Of a DNA stretch of 63,856 bases, positions 19,036-28,041 are shown one piece after another. Positions within the stretch are counted from its first letter, which is position 1, and each line of letters begins with the position of its first letter. Under the pieces are notes generated by a model. The model had not been told where the DNA came from, searched no databases, and saw only the letters and a program-made list of their open reading frames with translations. The DNA comes from Candidatus Binatia bacterium (GTDB taxonomy: Bacteria > Desulfobacterota > Binatia > UBA1149 > JAJCZL01): positions 1 through 63,856 of the forward strand of contig JANQEO010000379.1 in the NCBI GenBank assembly GCA_028278325.1. Direction: 5' to 3'. The translations under genes were made by a program, and so were the position numbers.

Positions 19036-20956
19036 CGAAGCGCTCCCCCCAGGCCGAAAGCGTGATCACACGCCACAAGGTTTCCGACCACGAGGTGCCG
19101 AGGCTCACGCGTTGTCGCGCGAGGGCACGTACGCGGTCGAGATCGAAGAGTTCGGACGCAAAGCGATTCCCGTCCAGGACGAAGCGTTCCACCAGGCCTA
19201 GCTCCGGGTCGCGTAACCAGGCCTTGATGGGAGTCGGAAACCCGCGCTTGTCACGCCTTTCTATGATCTGGGTCGGTAGAATGTTGGCGGCGGCACGGCG
19301 TAGAAAGTCTTTGCTCTGTCCGGGTACTGTCTTGCGGCGGAAGCCGAGGCGTGCAGCCAGTTCCGCGATTCGGTGATCGAGCAGTGGGACGCGGGACTCG
19401 ACCGAGAACGCCATGCTCAGGCGATCCTCCGAGTGAAGCAGCGCCGGAAGATAGTAGTTCACATCGAAGTGAAACATGCGGTCGCCGGGGTGGTCCTCAG
19501 GTAGCGCGTCGAAGGCCGCGGCGAACCGCTCACTCGACGAGGGTGAGCCGTTCAGAGTCGATCCGCGCATGAGGCGCCGTTCGACTCCGAAGGGAGGCCG
19601 ATGCCAGTTGCGGTTGAATATGGTGCCTACGTCAGCGCAGCCGAAGTTGTTCCACAGGGACCGAGCGAGTCGTTTCCAGTCCTCACCGCGGGCGCAGGCG
19701 AGCGCGAAAGGGAGCCTCGCGCGTTGTCCGAGCACGTTTCGGCCGCCGTAGAACGCGGCCACGAAGAGGCTCTTCACATACCAGTCGTAGCCACCAAAGA
19801 GCTCGTCTCCTCCTTGTCCGCCGAGCACGACTTTTACGTGATCGCCCACGAGTTGCGCGACGTGGAATTTGCCGAACACTGCTGTCCCTTCCACGGGTTC
19901 GTCGAGGTGGTAAATGATGCGCGGCAGCAGCTCCCGCACGTCGCCCCCCGACGGTACTATTTCACGGTGATTCGAGTTGATGCGGTCAGCCACCAAGCGC
20001 GCGTACTCGGACTCGTCGAAGAAGCCGCCCTCGGCGAAGCGAGCGGTGAACGTGTTGAGGTGCGGATTATGCCGGGCTGCCAGGCAGCACACGGTGCTCG
20101 AGTCGATCCCGCCGGAAAGGTGAGCGCCTACCGGCACGTCGCTACGAAGTTGAATTCTTACTGCATCATCGAGCAACCCCCTCAGTTCATCTACGAAGTG
20201 CTCGTCATCCGTTGAAGTATCCTCCTCGAAGCGGATGTTCCAGTAGGGGGTAACAGTGAGTCCGGCGGCATCCGCGACGAGGTGGTGGCCGGGCGGTAGT
20301 TTCGAGATTCCCCTAAAGAAAGTGTCGGCGGACGGGACGAACGAGTAGCACAGGAAGTCGGTCATCGCCGGTACGTGTGCCGCCGGAGCTTCGTCGCCGT
20401 AGGCGAGGATGGCCTTGATTTCGGAGGCGAAGGTGAGCGTCCTGTCTTGGTAGCGATAGTAGAAGGGCTTTATCCCGAGTCTGTCGCGGGCGCAGAACAA
20501 CCGCCGGCGCTCCGTGTCCCAAAGTGCGAACGCAAACATCCCGTTGAGGTGATGGACACACTCATCACCCCATTCACGGTATGCGTTGAGGATTACTTCA
20601 GTGTCGGTGCGAGATTGGAACTCGTATCCGAGAGCCGACAGCTCCTCCATTAGCTCCACGTAGTTATAGATCTCGCCGTTGTATGTTATCCAAAGACGCC
20701 CACCGGCGTCTTGCATGGGCTGTCTTCCCCGCTCGGAAAGATCGATGATGGCCAGGCGACGGTGAGCCAGCCCACCGTCACCCGGTGGAGGAGGGGCGCT
20801 GCGCTCCCAGAAAGATGCCGACCCGTCGGACACGCCGAATATAGCCATACCTTCGCCGTCGGGCCCCCGGTGGGTTTGTATATCGGCCATGGCGGCCAGC
20901 CGCTCAGGTCTGAGCTGTTGGCCGTTGAAAGCGAAGACGCCCGCGATCCCGCACAT
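19022..20956 (-). CDS. asnB: Asparagine synthase-like glutamine amidotransferase
   Basis: 644 residues: an N-terminal class II glutaminase domain beginning MCGIAGVF (Cys2 nucleophile, with THRGPDGEG and YNGEIYN), then an ATP-pyrophosphatase synthase domain with the PP-loop LSGGIDSS. Length and order match AsnB. In polysaccharide loci such enzymes often amidate uronic acids or other carboxyls rather than make asparagine (WbpS-type role). Next to a GDP-mannose dehydrogenase this reading is attractive but unproven. It lies five bases after a glycosyltransferase gene and overlaps the SGNH gene. Confidence 0.9.
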   Translation of the reverse strand: MCGIAGVFAFNGQQLRPERLAAMADIQTHRGPDGEGMAIFGVSDGSASFWERSAPPPPGDGGLAHRRLAIIDLSERGRQPMQDAGGRLWITYNGEIYNYVELMEELSALGYEFQSRTDTEVILNAYREWGDECVHHLNGMFAFALWDTERRRLFCARDRLGIKPFYYRYQDRTLTFASEIKAILAYGDEAPAAHVPAMTDFLCYSFVPSADTFFRGISKLPPGHHLVADAAGLTVTPYWNIRFEEDTSTDDEHFVDELRGLLDDAVRIQLRSDVPVGAHLSGGIDSSTVCCLAARHNPHLNTFTARFAEGGFFDESEYARLVADRINSNHREIVPSGGDVRELLPRIIYHLDEPVEGTAVFGKFHVAQLVGDHVKVVLGGQGGDELFGGYDWYVKSLFVAAFYGGRNVLGQRARLPFALACARGEDWKRLARSLWNNFGCADVGTIFNRNWHRPPFGVERRLMRGSTLNGSPSSSERFAAAFDALPEDHPGDRMFHFDVNYYLPALLHSEDRLSMAFSVESRVPLLDHRIAELAARLGFRRKTVPGQSKDFLRRAAANILPTQIIERRDKRGFPTPIKAWLRDPELGLVERFVLDGNRFASELFDLDRVRALARQRVSLGTSWSETLWRVITLSAWGERFDVTV

Positions 20957-20961
20957 GGTCG

Positions 20962-22101
20962 TCAGGCGGCGCCTTGCCGGTAGATTCGGTCCAGTGCGGC
21001 GGCCACGACACTGAAGCCGTATCGTTGCTCCGCGCGTTTGCGGTTGTCGGCCCCCATCTTCTCGCGTTCGCGCGGCGAGCCTACCAGCTTCGATAACACC
21101 TTCGCGATTGCTTCACCGTCACCGACAGGAACGAAGATCGCGCCCGTGTCGACCATTTCGGGAACGGCGCCGACTTCCGTACAGACGACGGGCAGGCCTG
21201 CAGCCATGGCCTCCAGTAACGAGTTGGGCATGTTCTCGCCGCGCGACGGAAGTAGAAACACGTCGCTCTTCGCCAGTAGCTCCCACTTGTCGGGTCCGGT
21301 TACGGCGCCGGCGAACTCTACTCGGTTGCTCACGCCGAGTTCTGTTGCGCGGGCAGACAATGCTTCCTGTTCTCCACCGAACTCGTCTTCGCCGGCAAAT
21401 ATGAATCGTATCGGCCGGTCACGTAGGCGGGCAGCAGCCTCGAGGATTTCGAAGTGACCCTTGCGTTCTCCCAACGCTCCGACCGACACTACCTCGAGCA
21501 GCTCGTTGTCGGCCTGGTGACGCGGCCGGGCCAACTCCAACCTGACGCCGTTCGGAACCACGTGGATGCTGCGGCCGGGCACCAGCCCATCGATGAACTC
21601 GCGCCAATACTCCGAGAGCACCATGATCTCCGACGGCAGGCGAAGGGCCATGCGCATGGCTGCGCGCACGATGGGTCCGAATCCCGAATACCAGCTGTCG
21701 AGGTCTCCCCCGTGCAGCTGAAGCAAGACCCTGCGGCCGCATAGACGGGCGATGAGGCAATAGCTGGCCCCCTGCCAGTAATTGACACCGACGGTTGCCT
21801 TGACGTGTACGAGACGGGGCCGCATCCGAAGTACTTGAGTGAACAGTTCCAGCGAACGCCGCAGCTGATAGCCGAGCCGCTCTCGTAGAGGGCGAGACGG
21901 GTCCCGCCGGCGCGCCGTGTTGAACAAGCGCAGGCCGTGTTGGCTCGGCAAGTCGGAGTTGAGGATCATTTCCACACCGACTTCTACGCCTCCGACCAGC
22001 GGCCCCTCGGGCAGGTTGCCGACGAGCAGAACGCCTCCACGTTCGGAGCCGGCTGCGCGTGTCGTCACGCTCGATGTCACAGTATTGATCGCCCCGCCCA
22101 T
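20962..22101 (-). CDS. Glycosyltransferase, GT4 family
   Basis: 379 residues of GT-B fold. The N-terminal glycine-rich loop is NLPEGPLVGGVEVG. The donor site, LLEAMAAGLPVVCTEVGAVPEMV, is the canonical GT4 EX7E region with both glutamates. The middle has VPNGVRLE, a typical linker. Expected to work at the cytoplasmic membrane on the lipid-linked intermediate. Eight bases follow the upstream WecG-like gene and five precede the amidotransferase. Confidence 0.9.
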   Translation of the reverse strand: MGGAINTVTSSVTTRAAGSERGGVLLVGNLPEGPLVGGVEVGVEMILNSDLPSQHGLRLFNTARRRDPSRPLRERLGYQLRRSLELFTQVLRMRPRLVHVKATVGVNYWQGASYCLIARLCGRRVLLQLHGGDLDSWYSGFGPIVRAAMRMALRLPSEIMVLSEYWREFIDGLVPGRSIHVVPNGVRLELARPRHQADNELLEVVSVGALGERKGHFEILEAAARLRDRPIRFIFAGEDEFGGEQEALSARATELGVSNRVEFAGAVTGPDKWELLAKSDVFLLPSRGENMPNSLLEAMAAGLPVVCTEVGAVPEMVDTGAIFVPVGDGEAIAKVLSKLVGSPREREKMGADNRKRAEQRYGFSVVAAALDRIYRQGAA

Positions 22102-22109
22102 GGCACCGG

Positions 22110-22841
22110 CTAGCTCCTCAAAGCCCGATACAGGAAGGCCGGGTTACCCAGAACGTAGCGACGCCATTTTCTACCAGGTTGCTGAGCGAGGATCTGCAGC
22201 CACTCCACGCCCATTCGTCGTACCCACATCGGTGCGCGTTTGAGATTGCCCGCCCAATGGTCGAACAGCCCGCCGACGCCGACGCAGACAGGGACGCGCA
22301 AGGCAGTGTGGTGGTCATGGATCCAGCACTCTTGAAGTGGGTTGCCCATAGCCACCAGCAGCACGTCTGCGCTGCTGGCGTTGATGTCGGAGACCAATTC
22401 GCGGCTCAGCTCCGCATCGACGTAGCCGCCGTGGTGCCCCACGATGCGGATCCCCGGATACAGCGTTTGGAGCTTGGCCGACGCCCTCGCGGCCGTGTCC
22501 GGAGTGCCGCCGAGCAGGTAGTATCGATAGCCCCGGTCCAGCGTGGCCTCGATGAAATCGGGAACCAGGTCGGTTCCCACCAGGTTGTCGAGCATGCGGA
22601 CACCTTTGAGGCGTGCTGCCATACGTACGCCGGTGCCGTCGCCGAACACTACGTCACCGCTGTTCAGTACTTCCCGATAGTCCGCGTCAGTGTATGCGAG
22701 ATTCAGAGTATGGGCATTGACTATGAACACCTGACGCGTCTCGCGCTCGTCGGAGGATGCCCAGCCATCCATCAGCGCGATAGCCTCCGTCTTGGTCGTG
22801 TTGCGAACTCCGACGCCGAGGATCCTAACGGTCGAGTTCAC
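22110..22841 (-). CDS. WecG/TagA/CpsF family glycosyltransferase
   Basis: 243 residues, the normal length for this family (GT26). Conserved features are VFIVNAHTLNLAY, GDGTGVRMAARL, YYLLGGTPDTAARA, the GNPLQECWI region and VGVGGLFDHWAGNLKRAP. Family members transfer N-acetylmannosaminuronate, N-acetylmannosamine or glucosyl groups early in lipid-linked oligosaccharide assembly. It is the first gene of the 22841 to 17914 operon, so its promoter must lie in the 22842-23607 region. Confidence 0.9.
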   Translation of the reverse strand: MNSTVRILGVGVRNTTKTEAIALMDGWASSDERETRQVFIVNAHTLNLAYTDADYREVLNSGDVVFGDGTGVRMAARLKGVRMLDNLVGTDLVPDFIEATLDRGYRYYLLGGTPDTAARASAKLQTLYPGIRIVGHHGGYVDAELSRELVSDINASSADVLLVAMGNPLQECWIHDHHTALRVPVCVGVGGLFDHWAGNLKRAPMWVRRMGVEWLQILAQQPGRKWRRYVLGNPAFLYRALRS

Positions 22842-23338
22842 ATGTGCCTCTTCGCGAATACGATATCTTCACGGAACCGAAGTTGAGTCTGCATGAGTCA
22901 GGACGAGGTCGACCGCGCCCGCGGCGTGTGCTTTCTCATCCCTGACAACGGTCGAAATGCCCAAACAAAAAATTAGCTTAGCAAAGTACCCTCAACAACT
23001 CGATACATATGCATAACCAGGCACTTGGCAGCCGGGAACACGGCACGTTGAATGACCTGAAGTCTGTGTTGCGTACTGCCACGCGCATCGTGCAGAAACC
23101 GATTGCTCTCACCGGTTGTGGTAGTCGCGCAGGTGGAATCCGAGTAATCCCGAGTTCGTCCGGCGTCGACGTCGGTGTCCCGGCGATCCGGTCACCTCCG
23201 ATCGGTGTCTCGGCAAACCGGACGGCGGTCTGAGGCCTCAGGGACTGGTCGGTGCGCGGGCGGGCCGGCTCCGGCCTATCCCGCCCAGCGGCACGCCCGG
23301 CGGCCGGGCTCTCGGGCCGGCGGGCTGCTCGAGGCCGC

Positions 23339-23362
23339 AAAATGCCCGTAAACGGGCATTTT
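23339..23362 (+). terminator. Perfect inverted repeat with T-run in the leader of the giant gene
   Basis: AAAATGCCCGT, two bases, then ACGGGCATTTT plus a further T: an 11-bp perfect stem with T-rich ends on both strands. It could terminate in either direction. No plus-strand gene lies just upstream, so it may end a leader transcript (attenuation) or block antisense transcription. Confidence 0.6.
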
Positions 23363-23485
23363 TACGCCTCCCGCCGGGCCCCGAACCCCCAGGTTCGCCG
23401 GGGTCGCCATAGGTACAGCCACCATGTAAAAAGCCTGGGCGGACAGCAGGTTAGCGCTTTGTGCAACTTGGAAATACCCGTATGG

Positions 23486-23510
23486 GGCTCTCGACAGTCC
23501 GGCGAGAGCC
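23486..23510 (+). promoter_or_regulatory. Leader hairpin upstream of the giant protein
   Basis: GGCTCTCG (23486-23493) pairs perfectly with CGAGAGCC (23503-23510) around a nine-base loop containing GTCC. The paralogue at the left edge has a similar stem, and its loop also contains GTCC. It may be a shared leader structure acting on translation or RNA stability. Confidence 0.4.
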
Positions 23511-23607
23511 TGCCTATCTTTCTACTAGTTAAAGGATGTTCCGGGTCCGGACGTTCGCCGCGGCCTCCCTTGCCTGGGCATTTGCGAGCCAACTCAGAGG
23601 TTTGAAG

Positions 23608-26600
23608 TTGCAGCCGAGACCTTTCGCAGCCGCGCGACGAGTGTGTGTCCGAACTCCAACGGCGCTGGCCTTCGCCTTTCTCGTCTCGCTGATCTCGGCC
23701 GTATCCGCTCCACACCCCGCTCATGCTCAGGGCGAGGTGGATCTCACCCAGCTAGGCACGATCATCGCGCGCGTTACCGCCCCCTTGGGCGGCGGGAACA
23801 AGGACCCTGAGGTCATTCGTGACGGCGACAAGCCGGCCGCCGGGTCCGACGCCAGCGCATCCCGTCAATATGATACCTGGGACGGTGACAACGCCGCCAC
23901 TGAGGACTGGATCGGCTACGAGTATGCAAGCGACTACAGCTTCGTGCGCGCCGAACTGGTGGAAGGCAAGCACTACATCGACGGCGGGTGGTTCGAGACA
24001 CTCGGCGTCCAGGTGCGGCAGTCTTCGGTCTGGGTCGACGTAAGCAACCTAGTCATCACCCCAACCTATCCGGGAGCGGATGACGGCGTCGAGTTCAACT
24101 CTTACACCTTGGAGTTCGACACTATCCTGGGCGACGGTATCAGGATATTCGGCACACCCGGGGGCACCGCGGCCTTCATCTCGGTCGCGGAACTCGAGGT
24201 CTTCGGCATAGACGCGACCTGCGGCGACGGGGTCGTCGATGCCGGCGAAGACTGTGATGACGGCAACGCGGTCGACGGTGACGGCTGCGACTCCAACTGC
24301 ACGGTCACGGCTTGCGGCAACGGCATCGTGACCGCCGGTGAAGCCTGCGACGACGGCAACGCAATCGACGGCGACGGCTGCGACTCGAACTGCACGGTCA
24401 CGGCCTGCGGCAATGGTATCATCACCGGCACCGAAGAATGCGACGACGGTAATCTCGTGGCCGGTGACGGTTGCGGTCCTACTTGTCTGACCGAGTTCTG
24501 CGGGGACGGCATAACCAACAACGGCGAGGCTTGCGACGATGCCGGTGAATCCTCCACCTGCGACGCGGACTGTACCCCGGTCGCCTGCGGTGACGGCACA
24601 GCCAACACGACGGCCGGCGAAGGCTGTGACGACGGCAACGCGGTCGACGGTGACGGTTGCGACTCCAACTGTACGGTTACGGCCTGCGGCAACGGCATAG
24701 TGACGGCCGGCGAGGGCTGTGACGACGGCAACGCGGTCGACGGTGACGGTTGCGACTCCAACTGTACGGTCACGGCTTGCGGCAACGGGGTCGTGACGGC
24801 CGGCGAAGTCTGCGACGATGGCAATGCTGTCGACGGCGACGGCTGTGATTCCAACTGTACGGTTACGGCCTGCGGCAACGGTGTCGTGACGGCCGGCGAG
24901 GGCTGTGACGACGGCAACGCTGTCGACGGTGACGGCTGTGATTCCAACTGTACGGTTACGGCCTGCGGTAACGGAATCGTGACGGCCGGCGAAGTCTGCG
25001 ACGACGGCAACCTCATCGATGGTGACGGCTGCGACGCGAATTGTCAGCCTTCGGGTTGCGGTAACGGCGTGGTTTCCGGTGGGGAGATCTGCGACGATGG
25101 CAACCTCGTCGACGGTGATGGCTGTGACTCGAATTGCACGCCTACCGGGTGTGGAAACAGCATCACGACGGCAGGCGAGGAGTGTGACGACGGAAACACC
25201 GCAGGCGGTGACGGATGTGGACCTACTTGCCTGACCGAGTTCTGCGGTGACGGCATCGTCAACAACGGTGAGCCTTGTGACGACGGTGGTGAGTCGGCTA
25301 GCTGCGATGCGGACTGTTCCCCGGTCGCATGCGGTGATGGCACCATCAACGAGACCGCCGGAGAGATATGTGACGACGGCAATACCGTCAACGGCGACGG
25401 CTGTGAGGATGACTGCACCTTCTCAAACTGTGGTGACGGCTTTGCTCAATACCCCGAGGAGTGCGACGACGGCAACGGTAGCAACGGCGACGGTTGCACC
25501 GTCAACTGCAAGCTCGAGGACGTCTCCGGAATATGTTCGGGCGTGCCGTCGGTAGGGGGGACGGGCATCACGTCGGTTCTGTTCGCCAACGGCCTGGATA
25601 GACCGGTCGACATACAGGCGCCCCCCCTGGACCCGCATCGACTGTTCGTGGTCGAGCAGGAGGGGCGGATCCGCCTCATAAAGAACGGTGTTCTACAGCC
25701 AGGGGCCTTCCTCGATATCTCGGCGCTGACTTCGTGCTGCGGTGAGCAGGGGCTGCTGGGGATGGCGTTCCACCCCGACTACGCGAACAATCGCCGCTTC
25801 TTCGTCAATCTGACCGACAACAACGGTGATACGGTTATCGCCCGCTACGAGGCGATGCCGGGAAATCCCGACAGCGCGGACCCGGCCAGCGCGACCATCC
25901 TGCTGACCATTCCTCAGCCCGATACCAACCATAACGGCGGCCAGTTGGCGTTCGGGCCCGACGGGTATCTCTATACCGGTCTCGGAGACGGCGGAACCAG
26001 CTTCAAGTTCAACTCACAGGATCCTGCGACTCTGCTGGGCAAGATGTTGCGCATCGACGTCGACGTAGAAACGCTGCCGTTCTACGCGATCCCGCCGACC
26101 AACCCGAACGCCGGTGCCGGGGATCCTTTGGGGCTGATCTGGGCGAACGGTCTGCGGAACCCTTGGAGGTTCAGTTTCGACCGATCGGCCGGCGATCTCT
26201 ATATCGCCGATGTCGGCGAGGGTTCGCGTGAAGAGATCGACTACGAGCCGATGTCGACCCCCGGCGGTCTCAACTACGGGTGGAAGGTATTCGAAGGCAC
26301 TGAGTGTTTCGATCCGTCACCGGCCCCGGACTGTCCGTCGCCCCCGACCGGCTTCACCATGCCGGTGCACGAATACGCGCACACCGAGGGCTGTTCGATC
26401 ACGGGCGGATACGTCTATCGCGGGTGCATGCTGCCCGCACTGGCCGGTACCTACTTCTATGCCGACTACTGCTCTGCCTTCATAAAGACCTTGAAAGTAG
26501 TCGGTGGTGCAGCCCAGGACTTCAACGACCGCACCGGCGACCTCGACCCCGGCCCGGGTCTGGGGATCTCGTTGATCTCGACCTTCGGACAGGATGCTCG

Positions 26601-27585
26601 CGGCGAGATGTACATAGCCGACATCGGTGGAGAGATCTTCAAGATCGTTCCTAATGGCGAGGCTTGCGGAGACGGTATCGTTACCGCAGGCGAGGATTGT
26701 GACGACGCCGGGGAGTCGGCACTGTGTGACGCTGATTGCACCTTCGCCGCCTGCGGAGACGGGACTCTCAACCTTACCGCGGGTGAGACCTGTGACGACG
26801 GGAACGCCGTCAACGGCGACGGTTGCGACGCCAACTGCACGACCAGTGGTTGTGGCAACGGCATCGTCACGCCGCCGGAGCAGTGCGACGATGGCAATGC
26901 GTCCAACAGCGACGATTGCCTCAATAACTGTACGGCGGCCAGCTGCGGTGACGGGTTCCTGCAAGTCGGCACAGAGCAATGCGACGATGGAAACCTGGTC
27001 GACGGCGACGGGTGCTCATCCTCTTGTGAATCCGAGCTCCTCTGCGGCGACGCCAACGACAACGGTGAGATAACCGCCTCTGACGCTCTGATAGTGCTCA
27101 AGAACGGCGTCGGGGTGCCCATCCCCTGTCCCGACTGGTTGTGCGACTACAACGGGGACGGCTCGATAACGTCCAGTGATGCGCTCGACGTGCTGGAGCG
27201 TTCTGTGGGACTACTGGTCCCGCCGAGTTGCCCGGCCGCAGCCGGCCTCCTTTTGCGATTGACGTCGACAGAGACCCTAGGTGCCCTGCAGCTCGACATA
27301 GACTACAGCGGCGCGGCCGGCGATTTCGTAGGAGCCGGCGGGGCTGTAGCGTGTAACGTGCTCACGGCCTCCACGACCGACGCCTACAACAACGATACTG
27401 TCGGCGAGAGTTTGGCGGTCTCTCTGATCTCGGTGCAGGGCTTCACGGGTCCGACCAACCTGGTGCACTGTGAGTTCAATCCCACCGGGTTGGTGGCTCC
27501 CCCGGACTTCGGGATCGCTATCATCGATGCGGTCGACCCCGACGGAATATCTGCATCTCCCACCGTCGAGATAATTCTGTTCTGA
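23608..27585 (+). CDS. Giant secreted mosaic: carbohydrate-binding-like, DUF4215 repeats, sugar dehydrogenase, dockerin/cohesin-like
   Basis: 1325 residues from a TTG at 23608, preceded seven bases earlier by AGAGG. This start gives LQPRPF, parallel to MQPAVH of the left-edge paralogue. An ATG at 23536 keeps the frame but has AAAGG directly abutting it. Signal peptide to about residue 41. Domains: galactose-binding/F5-8C-like (52-202); 14 Cys-rich DUF4215 repeats (205-634); soluble aldose-dehydrogenase-like beta-propeller (646-1014) with [22 protein letters not shown] and [11 protein letters not shown]; four more repeats (1020-1145); dockerin-like double calcium motif (1146-1211, DANDNGE and DYNGDGS); cohesin-like tail. 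Likely extracellular or surface-bound, oxidising or binding carbohydrate. The electron acceptor is unknown (PQQ expected from the family). Confidence 0.88.
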   Translation: MQPRPFAAARRVCVRTPTALAFAFLVSLISAVSAPHPAHAQGEVDLTQLGTIIARVTAPLGGGNKDPEVIRDGDKPAAGSDASASRQYDTWDGDNAATEDWIGYEYASDYSFVRAELVEGKHYIDGGWFETLGVQVRQSSVWVDVSNLVITPTYPGADDGVEFNSYTLEFDTILGDGIRIFGTPGGTAAFISVAELEVFGIDATCGDGVVDAGEDCDDGNAVDGDGCDSNCTVTACGNGIVTAGEACDDGNAIDGDGCDSNCTVTACGNGIITGTEECDDGNLVAGDGCGPTCLTEFCGDGITNNGEACDDAGESSTCDADCTPVACGDGTANTTAGEGCDDGNAVDGDGCDSNCTVTACGNGIVTAGEGCDDGNAVDGDGCDSNCTVTACGNGVVTAGEVCDDGNAVDGDGCDSNCTVTACGNGVVTAGEGCDDGNAVDGDGCDSNCTVTACGNGIVTAGEVCDDGNLIDGDGCDANCQPSGCGNGVVSGGEICDDGNLVDGDGCDSNCTPTGCGNSITTAGEECDDGNTAGGDGCGPTCLTEFCGDGIVNNGEPCDDGGESASCDADCSPVACGDGTINETAGEICDDGNTVNGDGCEDDCTFSNCGDGFAQYPEECDDGNGSNGDGCTVNCKLEDVSGICSGVPSVGGTGITSVLFANGLDRPVDIQAPPLDPHRLFVVEQEGRIRLIKNGVLQPGAFLDISALTSCCGEQGLLGMAFHPDYANNRRFFVNLTDNNGDTVIARYEAMPGNPDSADPASATILLTIPQPDTNHNGGQLAFGPDGYLYTGLGDGGTSFKFNSQDPATLLGKMLRIDVDVETLPFYAIPPTNPNAGAGDPLGLIWANGLRNPWRFSFDRSAGDLYIADVGEGSREEIDYEPMSTPGGLNYGWKVFEGTECFDPSPAPDCPSPPTGFTMPVHEYAHTEGCSITGGYVYRGCMLPALAGTYFYADYCSAFIKTLKVVGGAAQDFNDRTGDLDPGPGLGISLISTFGQDARGEMYIADIGGEIFKIVPNGEACGDGIVTAGEDCDDAGESALCDADCTFAACGDGTLNLTAGETCDDGNAVNGDGCDANCTTSGCGNGIVTPPEQCDDGNASNSDDCLNNCTAASCGDGFLQVGTEQCDDGNLVDGDGCSSSCESELLCGDANDNGEITASDALIVLKNGVGVPIPCPDWLCDYNGDGSITSSDALDVLERSVGLLVPPSCPAAAGLLLRLTSTETLGALQLDIDYSGAAGDFVGAGGAVACNVLTASTTDAYNNDTVGESLAVSLISVQGFTGPTNLVHCEFNPTGLVAPPDFGIAIIDAVDPDGISASPTVEIILF
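24220..25510 (+). repeat. Tandem coding repeat of about 90-99 bases (DUF4215 units 1-14)
   Basis: Fourteen consecutive units with the pattern CGNG...[16 protein letters not shown]. The units between about 24590 and 25000 are nearly identical at DNA level, which suggests recent duplication or gene conversion. Four more units lie at 26665-27042, after the propeller domain. Each unit has about four cysteines. Confidence 0.9.
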
Positions 27586-27744
27586 TTCGGTTCTCCATGT
27601 CCCTCCCGGCGCTCGGGCGAGCGTCGAAAATGTAGCGCTACGCAATAGTGCTCGCGCGGCTTTCTTTCGGCTTGTTACGCTAATCTCGAGGGGTCAGACA
27701 CCGATGGTGTCAGGCGCCTCGATAGAAACTGGGAGGTAAAAGAC

Positions 27745-27918
27745 ATGCATGTTTTGAAGGCACTGTGGGCCGACGAACAGGGTGCGTCGATGGCGGAATA
27801 CGCGCTGTTGATGGCTCTGATTGCGGTCGCCACGATCGGGGCTATCACTGCCCTGCGTGACCAGATCATCACGATCTTCAACGACGCCACCACCACGCTG
27901 TCCACTGCCGGCAGCTAG
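27745..27918 (+). CDS. flp: Flp/Fap-type (type IVb) pilin
   Basis: A 57-residue protein from an ATG with GGGAGG eight bases upstream. After MHVLKALWADEQG comes ASMAEYALLMALIAVATIGAI, giving the type IVb signature: Gly at -1, Glu at +5, Tyr at +6, then one hydrophobic helix. It should be cleaved by a TadV-type prepilin peptidase and assembled into Flp pili. No tad secretion gene is in the window, so this is an orphan pilin locus. Two terminators follow at once, as expected for a short, strongly expressed message. Confidence 0.88.
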   Translation: MHVLKALWADEQGASMAEYALLMALIAVATIGAITALRDQIITIFNDATTTLSTAGS

Positions 27919-27928
27919 GCGCTCAGCG

Positions 27929-27970
27929 GCGGCCGGGGCCGTTTCTGCCCGACCCCGGCCGCTTATTTTT
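27929..27970 (+). terminator. Rho-independent terminator of flp
   Basis: GCGGCCGGGG (27929-27938) pairs perfectly with CCCCGGCCGC (27953-27962) and is followed by TTATTTTT: a textbook intrinsic terminator 11 bases after the pilin stop. Confidence 0.9.
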
Positions 27971-27996
27971 CCGTAACCCTATCTCTTTGTGATTTC

Positions 27997-28030
27997 GGGC
28001 CGCGGCCGATTGGTCGCGGCCCTTTGTCTT
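27997..28030 (+). terminator. Second GC-rich hairpin after flp
   Basis: An 11-bp stem with one G-U pair (27997-28007 with 28012-28022), a four-base loop, then TTTGTCTT. Probably a back-up terminator that also separates flp from the convergent DJ-1 gene. Confidence 0.6.
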
Positions 28031-28041
28031 GCCCGATGCAA

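Larger units (their letters stand above)
22842..23607. other. Long divergent regulatory region
   Basis: More than 700 bases between the WecG-like operon and the giant secreted protein, with no convincing gene. An AT-rich patch (about 22960-22985) stands out and could be a promoter region. A GC-rich stretch (23240-23340) precedes a perfect terminator-like hairpin (23339-23362). A second hairpin (23486-23510) follows. The layout suggests a long regulated 5' leader for the plus-strand gene. Confidence 0.45.

Noticed and set aside
23363..23485. Possible c-di-GMP (GEMM) or other known riboswitch in the giant gene's leader
   Set aside because: The conserved core bases of GEMM, TPP and cobalamin switches could not be lined up; only simple hairpins are supported.
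24590..25000. Regular direct repeats that look at first like a CRISPR array
   Set aside because: The spacing unit is fully coding, with no unique spacers; the repeats encode Cys-rich protein units.
24102..25016. 304-residue open frame antisense to the DUF4215 repeats
   Set aside because: It is a repetitive Ser/Pro/Gln mirror of the repeat DNA with no domain; the sense strand is clearly coding.
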